DNA of 64,000 nucleotides, taken from the NCBI RefSeq assembly GCF_000828675.1, contig NZ_AP014510.1, forward strand, positions 1,445,413-1,509,412. Direction: 5' to 3'. This DNA comes from Thermotoga profunda AZM34c06. GTDB lineage: Bacteria > Thermotogota > Thermotogae > Thermotogales > DSM-5069. Under the pieces are notes generated by a model. That model saw only the letters and a program-made list of their open reading frames with translations, was not told the DNA's origin and made no database searches. The position numbers and the translations under genes are program-made. Below are positions 34,955 to 43,894 of the stretch, piece after piece (positions within the stretch are counted from its first letter, which is position 1; each line of letters starts with the position of its first letter).

Positions 34955-36847
34955 ATGCAAAATAAAGTACCTGTTGACACACGGAAAAGTCCGTATGCAG
35001 TTTTGAGGGGTGTAGAGATATCTGATGTTCAGATATCTGGCTTTCTTGGTGGTTATCTTGAAAGAGCAGCTAATGTAACTCTGCCGAGTATGTATGAAAT
35101 GCTCGAAAAAACAGGAAGGATAGACAATTTGAGATTTGCATCTGGTAAAAAGAAAGGTACTTTCCAGGGGTTTCGCTTCAACGACACTGATGTACACAAA
35201 TGGGCTGAAGCAGTTTCGTATCTTTTTGCAACAAGAAAAGATGTGAGACTTGAGAAAGTCCTTGATACAGCTATCGAGGAAATCAGAGATGCTCAGGATG
35301 ATGATGGTTATGTAGATAGCTATTATCCCAAAGATAAAAGAAACGAAAGATGGACAGAACTTGGCTGGTCTCATGAAATGTACTGCGCAGGCCATTTGAT
35401 CCAAGCTGCTGTTGCACACAAAAGAGTCACAGGCAATGATTCACTATTCAAGATAGCCAAAAAATTTGCAAACCACATAGACAGCCTCTTCGGACCAAAT
35501 AAGAGACCAGAGCTCGATGGCCATCCAGAGGTTGAGATGGCTCTTGTTGAATTGTACAGGGAAACAGATGATCTCAGATATCTGAAGCTTGCAGATTATT
35601 TTGTACGCGCGCGTGGAAGAGGTTATGCAAGTAGCTCAAAGTATCCTGGAATAACACCAGAATATTTTGTTGATCATAAACCTTTTATTGAACTTGAAGA
35701 ATTGGTCGGTCATGCTGTTAGAATGTTGTATTTATGCTGTGGAGCCGCCGATGTTTATCTTGAAACCGGTGCAAAAGATCTCTGGCAAGCTCTTGAAAGA
35801 TTGTGGAATGATCTTGTTCAAAAGAAAATGCATATCACTGGCGGATGTGGGTCCCGATCTGAGTGGGAAGCCTTCGGCAAAGAATATGAATTGCCGAATA
35901 AGAGAGCATACACAGAAACCTGCGCGGCGATTGCAAGTTTTATGTGGAATTATAGGATGTTTCTGGCAACTGGTGATGGTAAATACGTAGACACCATGGA
36001 ACAGGTACTTTACAACGGACTACTTTCGGGTATTTCTTTGGATGGAAAGCATTATTTCTACGATAACCCATTGGAGAACGATGGTACTCATAGGAGAAAA
36101 GAATGGTTTGAATGTGCTTGTTGTCCTCCGAATATCGCAAGACTCATTACTTCGTTACCTGGGTATATGTATTCGGTGTCAAAAGATGAATCAAAAATCT
36201 TTGTCAATTTTTACGAAAGGAATAAAGCAAATATCAGTACGCGCTTTGGAAACATAAAAATGATAATGGAAACAGATTATCCATGGTCTGAGGAAGTGAA
36301 CATACATTTTGATAAGTGTGAAGTCACAAAAGAAATATCAATCTGCTTGAGGATACCTGGCTGGGCTGAAGATTTCTCGATTAAACTGAACGGCGAAACG
36401 ATAAATGCTAAGCCCAAGAACGGTTTTATTGAACTGAAAAAGGCTTGGGGAAAAGGAGACTCTATAGATTTATTCTTCTCAATGCCTGTTGAAATGATTC
36501 GAAGTCATCCATTTGTGGAAGAAAACAGGGGCAGAGCCGCTGTCAAGAGAGGACCTGTTGTTTATTGTGCAGAAGGTGTAGATAACAATTTCGAGGTCCG
36601 TGCCTTGAGATTGAATCATGAGAAACCAGACTTACATGCCGAGTACGGGAATATTACCAATTTGGGCAAGATCGTCTCAATTTCCGGAAAAGGGTTTGCC
36701 TGTGATATGGATGACTGGAAGGGGAAACTCTATGTACCGATGAGAAAGTTGAAAGTCGATAAACCCGTTGAATTCAAACTCGTTCCATATTGTTTGTGGG
36801 CTAACAGAGATCCAAAGCCAATGGTTGTTTGGATAAGATTGATATAG
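34955..36847 (+). CDS. GH127 beta-L-arabinofuranosidase
   Basis: Hydrolyses terminal beta-L-arabinofuranosides, in the founding member (HypBA1 of Bifidobacterium longum) those attached to hydroxyproline of plant extensin. 630 residues, whole DUF1680/GH127 length. The zinc-thiolate active site is visible: E321 and C323 in TETCAA, and the Cys pair C389-C390 in FECACCPPNIAR, matching the Glu-x-Cys and Cys-Cys ligands of the family, in which the first Cys of the pair is the nucleophile. No signal peptide, so it acts in the cytoplasm on imported material. ATG behind GAGGGAGAG. It sits between the permeases and an Xaa-Pro peptidase. Confidence 0.93.
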   Translation: MQNKVPVDTRKSPYAVLRGVEISDVQISGFLGGYLERAANVTLPSMYEMLEKTGRIDNLRFASGKKKGTFQGFRFNDTDVHKWAEAVSYLFATRKDVRLEKVLDTAIEEIRDAQDDDGYVDSYYPKDKRNERWTELGWSHEMYCAGHLIQAAVAHKRVTGNDSLFKIAKKFANHIDSLFGPNKRPELDGHPEVEMALVELYRETDDLRYLKLADYFVRARGRGYASSSKYPGITPEYFVDHKPFIELEELVGHAVRMLYLCCGAADVYLETGAKDLWQALERLWNDLVQKKMHITGGCGSRSEWEAFGKEYELPNKRAYTETCAAIASFMWNYRMFLATGDGKYVDTMEQVLYNGLLSGISLDGKHYFYDNPLENDGTHRRKEWFECACCPPNIARLITSLPGYMYSVSKDESKIFVNFYERNKANISTRFGNIKMIMETDYPWSEEVNIHFDKCEVTKEISICLRIPGWAEDFSIKLNGETINAKPKNGFIELKKAWGKGDSIDLFFSMPVEMIRSHPFVEENRGRAAVKRGPVVYCAEGVDNNFEVRALRLNHEKPDLHAEYGNITNLGKIVSISGKGFACDMDDWKGKLYVPMRKLKVDKPVEFKLVPYCLWANRDPKPMVVWIRLI

Positions 36848-36862
36848 AAGGGAGAAACATGT

Positions 36863-37948
36863 ATGAACAGAGCACAAAAATTGTTAGATTCTCTTAGATC
36901 TTCTGTATGTAAAGATATCGACACAGTGATGATTTGGAATTATGAGAGCTCGTCAACTGCTAATACCTTTTATTTATCTGGTTTTAGAGGTTCGTGTAGT
37001 ATCTTGATAATTCGCGATGATTGTAATTACATAATCACTGATTCAAGATATTTTGAACAAGCGGAACAGGAAAGTGATTTTGTTCTAATTAAACATACCG
37101 AGGGTAAACTGATCAAAACTGTCGCGGATTTTTTGGATAAATTATCCGCAAAAGTGATAGGTTTTGAGGCTGAAAGACTTGATTGTAAGACTTATAATGA
37201 ATTAAACGAGAAATTGAACGTTAGATTCGTACCAATTGATGGAATGCTCTATAGTATGCGCTCAATAAAAACCGAGGAAGAAATAGAAAAGATACATGCT
37301 GCAAGTAGGATAGCTGAAAAAGCCTTCTTAGAGACACTCAATTTTATAAAAGAGGGCGTATCGGAAATTGAAATATGCGCTGAACTGGAGTACAGAATCA
37401 AGAAACTCGGTGCTCAGGTTGGATTTGAGACTCTTGTTGGTTCTGGAGCAAGTACTTCAAAACCACATGTAAAACCAGCAGAAAAAAAACTGAGAAATGG
37501 CGAATTGATTCTATTTGATTTCGGCGCTCGAGTAGATGGTTATTGTTGTGATATAACAAGAATGGTATTTTTGGGTAAACCTTCCAAAGAAATAATAGAG
37601 TGTTATAATCTTGTGAATGAATCACTCCAAAAGGCTACAAATGAAGGTAAAGCTGGAGTAATTGCGAAGCATATCGATCAGGTAGCAAGACAGGTTATTC
37701 TTCAAAGTAAGTATGCCCAATACTGTTTCAAATATGGCTTGGGACATGGAATAGGACTTGAAGTTCATGAATCACCGAGAATGGGACCACTGTTTGATGA
37801 ACCATTACCATCAGGAGCTGTGATCACTGTGGAACCAGGTATTTATATACCAGGAAGATTTGGTATAAGGATTGAAAATGATGTAATTGTTCGCGATAGT
37901 TGTTTTGAAAAAATAACAGCTTTGAGCGAGGATCTCATCAGTCTCTGA
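36863..37948 (+). CDS. M24-family Xaa-Pro peptidase, operon-specific paralogue
   Basis: Cytoplasmic metallopeptidase of the aminopeptidase P/prolidase type, 361 residues. Metal ligands are intact: FDFGARVDGYCCDITR (two Asp), GLGHGIGLEVHES (His), TVEPGIY and RIENDV (two Glu). Clearly related along its length to the housekeeping copy at 9603-10679. ATG behind AAGGGAG, 15 bp after GH127. A second prolyl peptidase inside a sugar operon is unusual. Between GH127 and a hydroxyproline dehydratase it most simply cleaves Xaa-Hyp or Hyp-Xaa bonds. Substrate preference for Hyp is inferred, not visible in the sequence. Confidence 0.92.
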   Translation: MNRAQKLLDSLRSSVCKDIDTVMIWNYESSSTANTFYLSGFRGSCSILIIRDDCNYIITDSRYFEQAEQESDFVLIKHTEGKLIKTVADFLDKLSAKVIGFEAERLDCKTYNELNEKLNVRFVPIDGMLYSMRSIKTEEEIEKIHAASRIAEKAFLETLNFIKEGVSEIEICAELEYRIKKLGAQVGFETLVGSGASTSKPHVKPAEKKLRNGELILFDFGARVDGYCCDITRMVFLGKPSKEIIECYNLVNESLQKATNEGKAGVIAKHIDQVARQVILQSKYAQYCFKYGLGHGIGLEVHESPRMGPLFDEPLPSGAVITVEPGIYIPGRFGIRIENDVIVRDSCFEKITALSEDLISL

Positions 37949-37973
37949 AAATTTTTCATAGGAGGTGATCATT

Positions 37974-40385
37974 TTGGAAACAAAGATTTATGAAGAAATC
38001 GAGCAAAGACGTTTGAGTATAAAACCTATGAATGATCGAGTCAAAAAACTGAGAGAAGAGAGTATAAAATCCAAAGAAAAGATATCTGTTGAGCGCGCAA
38101 AATTGATAACAGATTTCTACAAAACCAAAGCACCTAAGAACGTTTCCTATCCAGTGCTGCGCGCAATGGCTTTCAAATATCTCATGGAAAATTGCAGCCT
38201 TCCAGTTGAAGATGGACAGTTAATAGTTGGCATCAGAGGGACAGGACCAAAAGAAGTTCCCACTTATCCAGAAATATGCGTTCATACCTTGGAAGATCTC
38301 AAGACACTGGCAACAAGAAAAAATATGCCGTTTCAGGTCGACAATCAGACACGTAAGGTATACGAAGAAGAAATAATACCCTTCTGGCAAGGACAGGCGA
38401 TGAGAGATATTATTTTTGAAAACATGACTCAGGAATGGAAAGATGCATATGAAGCTGGCATTTGGACGGAGTTCATGGAGCAACGGGCACCAGGTCACAC
38501 TTCTGGAGGTGGCAAAATCTTCAAGGTAGGAGTTCTTGATATAAAAAGGAAGATAAAAGAACAAATTGAAAAACTGAACATTTCTGACCCAGATTATCTT
38601 GAAAAGATAGAAGAACTAAAAGCCATGGATATAGCCGCTGATGGAATATTAATATATGCTAAGCGATATTCACAAAAACTCAAAGAACTTGCTGAGAATG
38701 AAGTGAATAAAGGAAGGAAAGAAGAACTCTTAGAAATGTCTAAGATCTGTGAAAAGGTCCCTGCACATGCTCCGGAAAATTTCTGGGAAGCACTTCAACA
38801 TTATTGGTTCATTCATGTTGGAATAACATATGAAACGAACCCATGGGATTCCTTCACACCCGGAAGGTTGGATCAGCATATATACAAACTTTTTGAAAGA
38901 GATATGAATTCAGGTAGATTGACGCGCGAAAGAGCAAAAGAGCTTCTGCAAGCTTTCTGGCTTAAATTCAACAACCAGCCTTCAGTGCCAAAGGTAAAGA
39001 TAACAGCGGAAGAAAGTTTTACATACAACGATTTTTCTAAAATCAACATTGGCGGTCTGAAAACAGATGGCTCAAATGCAGTGAATGAGTTGTCATATCT
39101 AATACTTGAAGTGCTCAATGAAATGAGAACATTACAACCAAACACAGCAGTTTTACTCAGCGACAAAAATCCAGATGATTTTCTTTTAAAGGCTTTAGAA
39201 GTTCTCTCACCTGGTTTTGGTGAGCCACCTTTGTTTAATTACGATAGAATCATTGTTAAAATGTTGCGGCAAGGGAAAACACTTGAAGACGCAAGAGAAT
39301 CAGGTGTTAGTGGTTGTGTTGAAACAGGAGCTCTTGGAAAAGAAGCGTATATTCTTACTGGATATTTGAATTTGCCTAAGATATTTGAAATAACACTCAA
39401 TGGTGGAGTAGATCCAAGAACTGGTAAACGCATTGGAGTTGAGACTAAAGAGCCGAGTAGTTTTGAAGAACTCTGGGAATCTTTCATGACTCAACTGAAG
39501 TATTTTTTAGATATTAAAATGAAAGGCAACGATATCATTGAGGCTTTGTATGCGAAATACTTACCTGTTCCATTTCTATCTTTGTGGATTGAGGATTGTG
39601 TAGAAAATGCAAAGGATTACAACGCTGGTGGAACTCGCTATAATACTCAGTACATCCAGTTGGTTGGACTTGGTACAGTTGTGGATTGTCTTGCGTCTAT
39701 GAAGTGGAATATTTTTGAAAAAAGACTATTCAGCTACTCAGAGTTGATGAAAGCCCTGAGACAGAACTTTGAAGGTTATGAATACATGAGGCAGGTATTT
39801 TTGAATAAAACTCCAAAATTTGGGAATGACGATGATTACGTTGATAACATTGCCAAAAAGTTTGTTGATCAAATTGTTTATATGGTTGAATCTTATCCTG
39901 CTTCGCCCATCAGAAAGGCATCTAAAAGATGTTACTTTTTACCAACGACAGTTCATGTTTATTTTGGAAGTGTCACAGGTGCCACACCAGATGGCAGAAA
40001 AGCTGGTACACCGGTTTCAGAGGGTATCTCACCGGTTCAAGGCGTCGACAAAAAAGGTGTAGCTGCTGTTTTCAGATCTGTTTGTAAGTGTGATTGGGAT
40101 AAAACTGGTGGGGCTTTGTTGAATCAGAAACTCACGCCTGATTTAGTCAAGAAGAAAGATAATTTGGAAAAACTCGGTAAATTAATAAGGACATATTTCA
40201 GAATGGGTGGACATCACGTGCAATTCAATGTGGTCTCTTCGGAATTATTAAAAGAAGCACAAAAGCGACCAAATGATTTTGAAGATTTGATGGTAAGGGT
40301 TGCAGGGTACAGTGATTATTTTGTGAGCCTTCCGAAAGGATTACAAGATGAGATAATCGCCAGAACAGAACAAGGAGAATTTTGA
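37974..40385 (+). CDS. hypD: Glycyl radical enzyme, probable trans-4-hydroxy-L-proline dehydratase
   Basis: Oxygen-sensitive radical enzyme, 803 residues. Radical Gly778 lies in RVAGYSDYF; the thiyl radical Cys448 and catalytic Glu450 are in SGCVETG. This G-C-V-E-T-G context followed by GKEAYILTGYLNLPK, together with FMEQRAPGHT (His175), WDSFTPGRLDQH, ESFTYNDF and LPTTVH, matches the substrate-site blocks I recall for Clostridioides difficile HypD rather than pyruvate formate-lyase (Cys-Cys pair) or glycerol and choline dehydratases. HypD removes water from trans-4-hydroxyproline, giving pyrroline-5-carboxylate. TTG start at 37974 is set by AGGAGGTG six bases upstream. Activase follows after one base. 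No proC (P5C reductase) in the window. Confidence 0.85.
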   Translation: METKIYEEIEQRRLSIKPMNDRVKKLREESIKSKEKISVERAKLITDFYKTKAPKNVSYPVLRAMAFKYLMENCSLPVEDGQLIVGIRGTGPKEVPTYPEICVHTLEDLKTLATRKNMPFQVDNQTRKVYEEEIIPFWQGQAMRDIIFENMTQEWKDAYEAGIWTEFMEQRAPGHTSGGGKIFKVGVLDIKRKIKEQIEKLNISDPDYLEKIEELKAMDIAADGILIYAKRYSQKLKELAENEVNKGRKEELLEMSKICEKVPAHAPENFWEALQHYWFIHVGITYETNPWDSFTPGRLDQHIYKLFERDMNSGRLTRERAKELLQAFWLKFNNQPSVPKVKITAEESFTYNDFSKINIGGLKTDGSNAVNELSYLILEVLNEMRTLQPNTAVLLSDKNPDDFLLKALEVLSPGFGEPPLFNYDRIIVKMLRQGKTLEDARESGVSGCVETGALGKEAYILTGYLNLPKIFEITLNGGVDPRTGKRIGVETKEPSSFEELWESFMTQLKYFLDIKMKGNDIIEALYAKYLPVPFLSLWIEDCVENAKDYNAGGTRYNTQYIQLVGLGTVVDCLASMKWNIFEKRLFSYSELMKALRQNFEGYEYMRQVFLNKTPKFGNDDDYVDNIAKKFVDQIVYMVESYPASPIRKASKRCYFLPTTVHVYFGSVTGATPDGRKAGTPVSEGISPVQGVDKKGVAAVFRSVCKCDWDKTGGALLNQKLTPDLVKKKDNLEKLGKLIRTYFRMGGHHVQFNVVSSELLKEAQKRPNDFEDLMVRVAGYSDYFVSLPKGLQDEIIARTEQGEF

Positions 40386-40386
40386 T

Positions 40387-41283
40387 ATGCATGGATTGAT
40401 ATTTAACATACAGAGATTCGCCATTCATGATGGTCCTGGTATAAGAACAACGATTTTCATGAAGGGTTGTCCTTTATCTTGCTGGTGGTGTCACAATCCA
40501 GAAGGTATATCCCCATTTGCTGAGTTGATGTGGACAAGATATAAATGCATTCATTGCCAATCTTGTGTTACAACTTGTCCAAATAAGGCTTTGAACTTTG
40601 AAGAGACTAAACTCATATTGAATAAAGATCAATGTTCATTTTGTGGTAGATGTGCACAAATTTGTCCGACAGATGCTTTGAAATTGATAGGAAAATACAT
40701 GGAACCCGGAGATATCCTGGAAGAACTTGAAAAAGATACTATGTACTTTGATCAATCTGGTGGCGGCGTCACCTTTTCTGGTGGCGAGCCGCTTTTTCAG
40801 ATCGATTTTTTACTTGAAGTTCTTCCCAAAATCAAATCACGTCATATTCATGTAACAATTGACACCTCTGGTTACGCGAACACAGAAGACTTAGAAAAGA
40901 TTTTGCCATACGTTGATCTGTTTCTTTACGATATAAAAATCATTGATAAGACAAAACACGTACAAAATACAGGTGTTGAGAATGACATTATAAAGAAAAA
41001 TCTGAGATTTCTAATCTCAAAGAAAAAAGAGGTCATAATACGTGTGCCAGTAATACCCAAAGTGAATGATTCACAGCAGGATATTGAAGAACTCACAAAA
41101 TTTGTGAAATCTTTGGATGGCGATCTGGAAGTAGACTTACTGCCATATCACGATGTTTCAGAAAAATATCAAGCACTGTGGAGAAAAACAAAAAATGCCT
41201 CCACAGATGATCTTGCCCAGATCGTTCATAAAATAAAAACCGAACTACAATCGCAAGGATTATATGTGAAAATAGGTGGATAG
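40387..41283 (+). CDS. hypE: Glycyl radical enzyme activase (radical SAM, two extra [4Fe-4S] clusters)
   Basis: Generates the glycyl radical on the preceding enzyme using SAM. 298 residues: radical-SAM motif C28-x3-C32-x2-C35 in KGCPLSCWWCHNPEG, a ferredoxin-like insert with two four-Cys motifs (CIHCQSCVTTC and CSFCGRCAQIC), then FSGGEPL and VTIDTSGY of the TIM barrel. The insert is typical for activases of dehydratase-type glycyl radical enzymes. It follows the enzyme gene by a single base. Last gene of the operon; no terminator is evident. Confidence 0.93.
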   Translation: MHGLIFNIQRFAIHDGPGIRTTIFMKGCPLSCWWCHNPEGISPFAELMWTRYKCIHCQSCVTTCPNKALNFEETKLILNKDQCSFCGRCAQICPTDALKLIGKYMEPGDILEELEKDTMYFDQSGGGVTFSGGEPLFQIDFLLEVLPKIKSRHIHVTIDTSGYANTEDLEKILPYVDLFLYDIKIIDKTKHVQNTGVENDIIKKNLRFLISKKKEVIIRVPVIPKVNDSQQDIEELTKFVKSLDGDLEVDLLPYHDVSEKYQALWRKTKNASTDDLAQIVHKIKTELQSQGLYVKIGG

Positions 41284-41306
41284 AATTGATCCAAAAATAA
41301 ACTTGA

Positions 41307-41334
41307 AAGAGATATAGAGAAAATCAGAGAAAAT
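41307..41334 (+). promoter_or_regulatory. A/G-rich upstream element, copy 2
   Basis: Starts 134 bases before the AraR core at 41441, the same distance as copy 1. The first 18 bases differ from copy 1 at a single position. AGAGAAAAT occurs twice with a 10-base period (41316-41324 and 41326-41334). Confidence 0.6.
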
Positions 41335-41409
41335 CCATAAAAATCAGCAAAATTCTGTTATCATCCCTTCAAAGGCCATCAAATGAGGAAAAGTTCCTAA
41401 TTATTAACC

Positions 41410-41453
41410 TTGACTTTGCATATTTTGTTACTTCATAATATGTACGTACATAT
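41410..41453 (+). promoter_or_regulatory. Promoter and perfect 16-bp AraR operator
   Basis: TTGACT (41410-41415), 18-base spacer, CATAAT (41434-41439). The operator ATATGTACGTACATAT (41438-41453) is a perfect palindrome that overlaps the -10 box. A degenerate second site lies 80 bases downstream at about 41518-41533. Confidence 0.88.
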
Positions 41454-41603
41454 CACTTCTCTAGTAATGAATGCCCCTTTCATATCACATATATAAAATC
41501 ATGATAAAAATGCCTCTTTACGTAAGTACAAATATGAGCTGTCTAACTGAAAAAGCTCTGTGCCCAGAAACCCGGAGGTTCACTCTTAAAATTGGGGGTG
41601 ATT

Positions 41604-41639
41604 ATGATGATTTTATTACCAGCTTTCTGTTTTACTTAG
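41604..41639 (+). CDS. 11-residue open frame with strong ribosome site (possible leader peptide)
   Basis: ATGATG at 41604-41609 follows GGGGGTG (41594-41600) and encodes MMILLPAFCFT before a stop. It lies in the long 5' leader of the binding-protein gene, 80 bases before its ATG. It may be a leader peptide or a relic of a signal-peptide start. No attenuator hairpin is obvious after it. Confidence 0.3.
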   Translation: MMILLPAFCFT

Positions 41640-41718
41640 ACACCTAACTACATTTCTCAAAAACGAAAATTTACCTTTAAGCAAATATCACGTGGAAAGT
41701 TTGGGGGAGGTGAAGGTT

Positions 41719-42960
41719 ATGAATTTTAGGAAAATGATTTTGACAGTTATTATGTTGTTGTTTGTTATATCAATTGTGAACGCCAAGATCACTTTGACAT
41801 TCATGACGCCTCTTGCAGGTGAAGATGGCGCATATATGGACAGAATTATCCAGAAGTTCAATGCTGAAAACCCAGATGTTGAAGTCGTTCATCTGGTTTT
41901 GGTAAATGATCTTGAGTACAAAATGAAATTGTCAACGGGAGTTTCGACAAGACAAGCACCACAGGTCTTGTTCACTAGAAAATATGTGTTACCCGCCTTC
42001 AAGGATTTGTTGAAAACATTCACTGCTCAAGAACTCAACCAATATGGTATTGATGTGAATGATATCTATCCAGGTTTGATCGAAGGCTTGGTGGAAAATG
42101 GAAAGATCTACGGAATACCACTCGATTGTTGGATATTTTACTTGGCGTACAATCGTGGCAATTTTGCCAAAGCCGGTCTGGATCCGAATAAACCACCAAC
42201 AAACAGAGAAGAATTTTTAGCTGCATTGGAAGCTCTCAAAAAGATTACACCACAAGGTGTTACTCCTTACTATGAAAACCCATCATGGAGCTGGATATGG
42301 GTACACTATCTGTGGCAATTTGGTGGAGACCTCTTAACACCAGATTTCAAGGAACCGGCATTCATGGAAGCTGGTGCTAAAGCACTCAGATTTATGATGG
42401 AACTTCAAGATAAAGGTTATTTGCCAAAAGCCAGCGTTGATCCAGGTCCAGTATTTCTTGGTGGTCAATCGACATTTCTGATCACTGGAATTTGGACAGC
42501 AGCTGCTTTTAAAGAGGCTCTTGGTGAAAACTTTGGTGCTGCGCCTGCTCCACAACTCGGTACTCACAAGGCTGTTTTCGGCGGATCTCATGTTCTTGCC
42601 TTAACAAGAGTCATGGTTGAAGATCCAAAGGTTCTCGATGCTGCTATGAAATGGGTTAAATATCTGTGGGATCATGCAATTGAATGGTATGCGGCAGGAC
42701 AAACACCGGCAAGAATATCAATTGCGCAGAGCCAAGAATTGAAAGAAAAACTACCGCACATTTATGCTGTGGCACAACAATTACCATACGTGAAAACATT
42801 CCAGATGTTCCCACTGTTGTCTGAAGTTGTTGATGCTGTGGCTGTTCATTTGGAAGATGTTTTGATAACACGCCGTGTGACTCCAGAAAAGGCTATGGAA
42901 CAAGCAGCAGAAGAGGTTAGAGATATACTCGAGGATTATTGGTCAAGCGTTAAAAAATGA
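41719..42960 (+). CDS. Sugar ABC transporter substrate-binding protein (operon 3)
   Basis: Exported family 1 solute-binding protein, 413 residues. Signal peptide NFRKMILTVIMLLFVISIVNA, divided by a few polar residues, mature start KITLTFMTPLAGEDGAYMD. ATG 41719 is set by GGGGGAGGTG six bases upstream; the longer frame from 41692 reads through that site. Cotranscribed with two permeases and a secreted xylanase, so its ligand is probably a xylo- or arabinoxylo-oligosaccharide. Confidence 0.92.
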   Translation: MNFRKMILTVIMLLFVISIVNAKITLTFMTPLAGEDGAYMDRIIQKFNAENPDVEVVHLVLVNDLEYKMKLSTGVSTRQAPQVLFTRKYVLPAFKDLLKTFTAQELNQYGIDVNDIYPGLIEGLVENGKIYGIPLDCWIFYLAYNRGNFAKAGLDPNKPPTNREEFLAALEALKKITPQGVTPYYENPSWSWIWVHYLWQFGGDLLTPDFKEPAFMEAGAKALRFMMELQDKGYLPKASVDPGPVFLGGQSTFLITGIWTAAAFKEALGENFGAAPAPQLGTHKAVFGGSHVLALTRVMVEDPKVLDAAMKWVKYLWDHAIEWYAAGQTPARISIAQSQELKEKLPHIYAVAQQLPYVKTFQMFPLLSEVVDAVAVHLEDVLITRRVTPEKAMEQAAEEVRDILEDYWSSVKK

Positions 42961-42987
42961 AAAAACGTAGGGAGGAGATGAGATTCG

Positions 42988-43893
42988 ATGAAATCTTCTT
43001 TGCCTAAACATGTTCGCAAGGGGGTTGGAGCTTATCTGTTTCTCCTCCCTCATCTTTTCTTTTTTGCTCTATTTGTGGCTGCACCGTTGATATACGGTAT
43101 GATTATGAGTTTTCACGATTGGCGTCTTCTTGGAGAGCCACGTTTTCTTGGATTAGAGAATTTCGTACGTGTTTGGAAAGATTCGAGGTTTTGGGACACG
43201 GTAAAAAATACAGTAATCTTTGCAGTAATCAGTGTGCCCACAACGGTTGCGTTGGGAATAATGTTGGCGCTTATCTTAAATCAAAAAATGTATGGGAAAC
43301 TATGGCCTCTTGTTGCGTTTGTCTCGCCTGCCTTCTTTGGTTCAATAGGTATCCTGTTTTCATGGGATTGGATACTTGGCTCTCAACCTGCTGCCTTGGC
43401 CAATTATTATTTACAAAAGATCGGTTTGATAAACGATCCCATGTCATGGTTTAAGAGCGCGACTTTGGCATGGACTTGGATCATAATCATCACAGCTTGG
43501 TGGATAGTTGGATTCAGTGTCCTTTTGTACATTGGTGCTTTACAAAGAATCCCCCCTGAGCAATACGAGGCTGCCAAGATAGATGGTGCAGGACCATGGA
43601 AAAGGTTTGTGAATGTCACGTTACCATGGATACGAAATGTCATGTTTTTTGACGTGGCGAGACATGTGTTGCTGGCCTTCGGATTGTTTGATCAAGTCTA
43701 TATTCTAACCGCGGGAGGACCGGCTGGTAGCACTCGAACAATGGTTTACTATTTGTACTTAGTCGGTTTTGAAAGACAACAACTCGGTCGTGCCGCGGCT
43801 ATATCTTGGTACATCTTCATGATTGTGATAATTTTTGGCTTAATTCAACTGGCACTCTTGACGCAGTCTGTCAGATCAGCGGAGGTGGAATAG
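42988..43893 (+). CDS. Sugar ABC transporter permease, MalF type (operon 3)
   Basis: Six-helix permease, 301 residues, EAA loop IPPEQYEAAKIDGAGPWKRF. ATG behind GGGAGGAG, 27 bp after the binding protein. Followed by its MalG-type partner after one base. Confidence 0.93.
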   Translation: MKSSLPKHVRKGVGAYLFLLPHLFFFALFVAAPLIYGMIMSFHDWRLLGEPRFLGLENFVRVWKDSRFWDTVKNTVIFAVISVPTTVALGIMLALILNQKMYGKLWPLVAFVSPAFFGSIGILFSWDWILGSQPAALANYYLQKIGLINDPMSWFKSATLAWTWIIIITAWWIVGFSVLLYIGALQRIPPEQYEAAKIDGAGPWKRFVNVTLPWIRNVMFFDVARHVLLAFGLFDQVYILTAGGPAGSTRTMVYYLYLVGFERQQLGRAAAISWYIFMIVIIFGLIQLALLTQSVRSAEVE

Positions 43894-43894
43894 G

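Larger units (their letters stand above)
41284..41718. other. 435-bp regulatory region upstream of sugar ABC/xylanase operon
   Basis: Contains the second A/G-rich element, an AraR-controlled promoter, a weak second AraR half-site (GTACAAAT, 41526-41533) and an 11-codon open frame with its own ribosome site, each listed or described separately. No protein gene of normal size. Confidence 0.8.

Noticed and set aside
37974-40385. Pyruvate formate-lyase or glycerol dehydratase as the identity of the glycyl radical enzyme
   Set aside because: Pyruvate formate-lyase has two adjacent active-site cysteines, which are absent here. The GCVETG context and downstream GKEAYILTGY fit HypD better, and the neighbours give no formate, glycerol or choline context.
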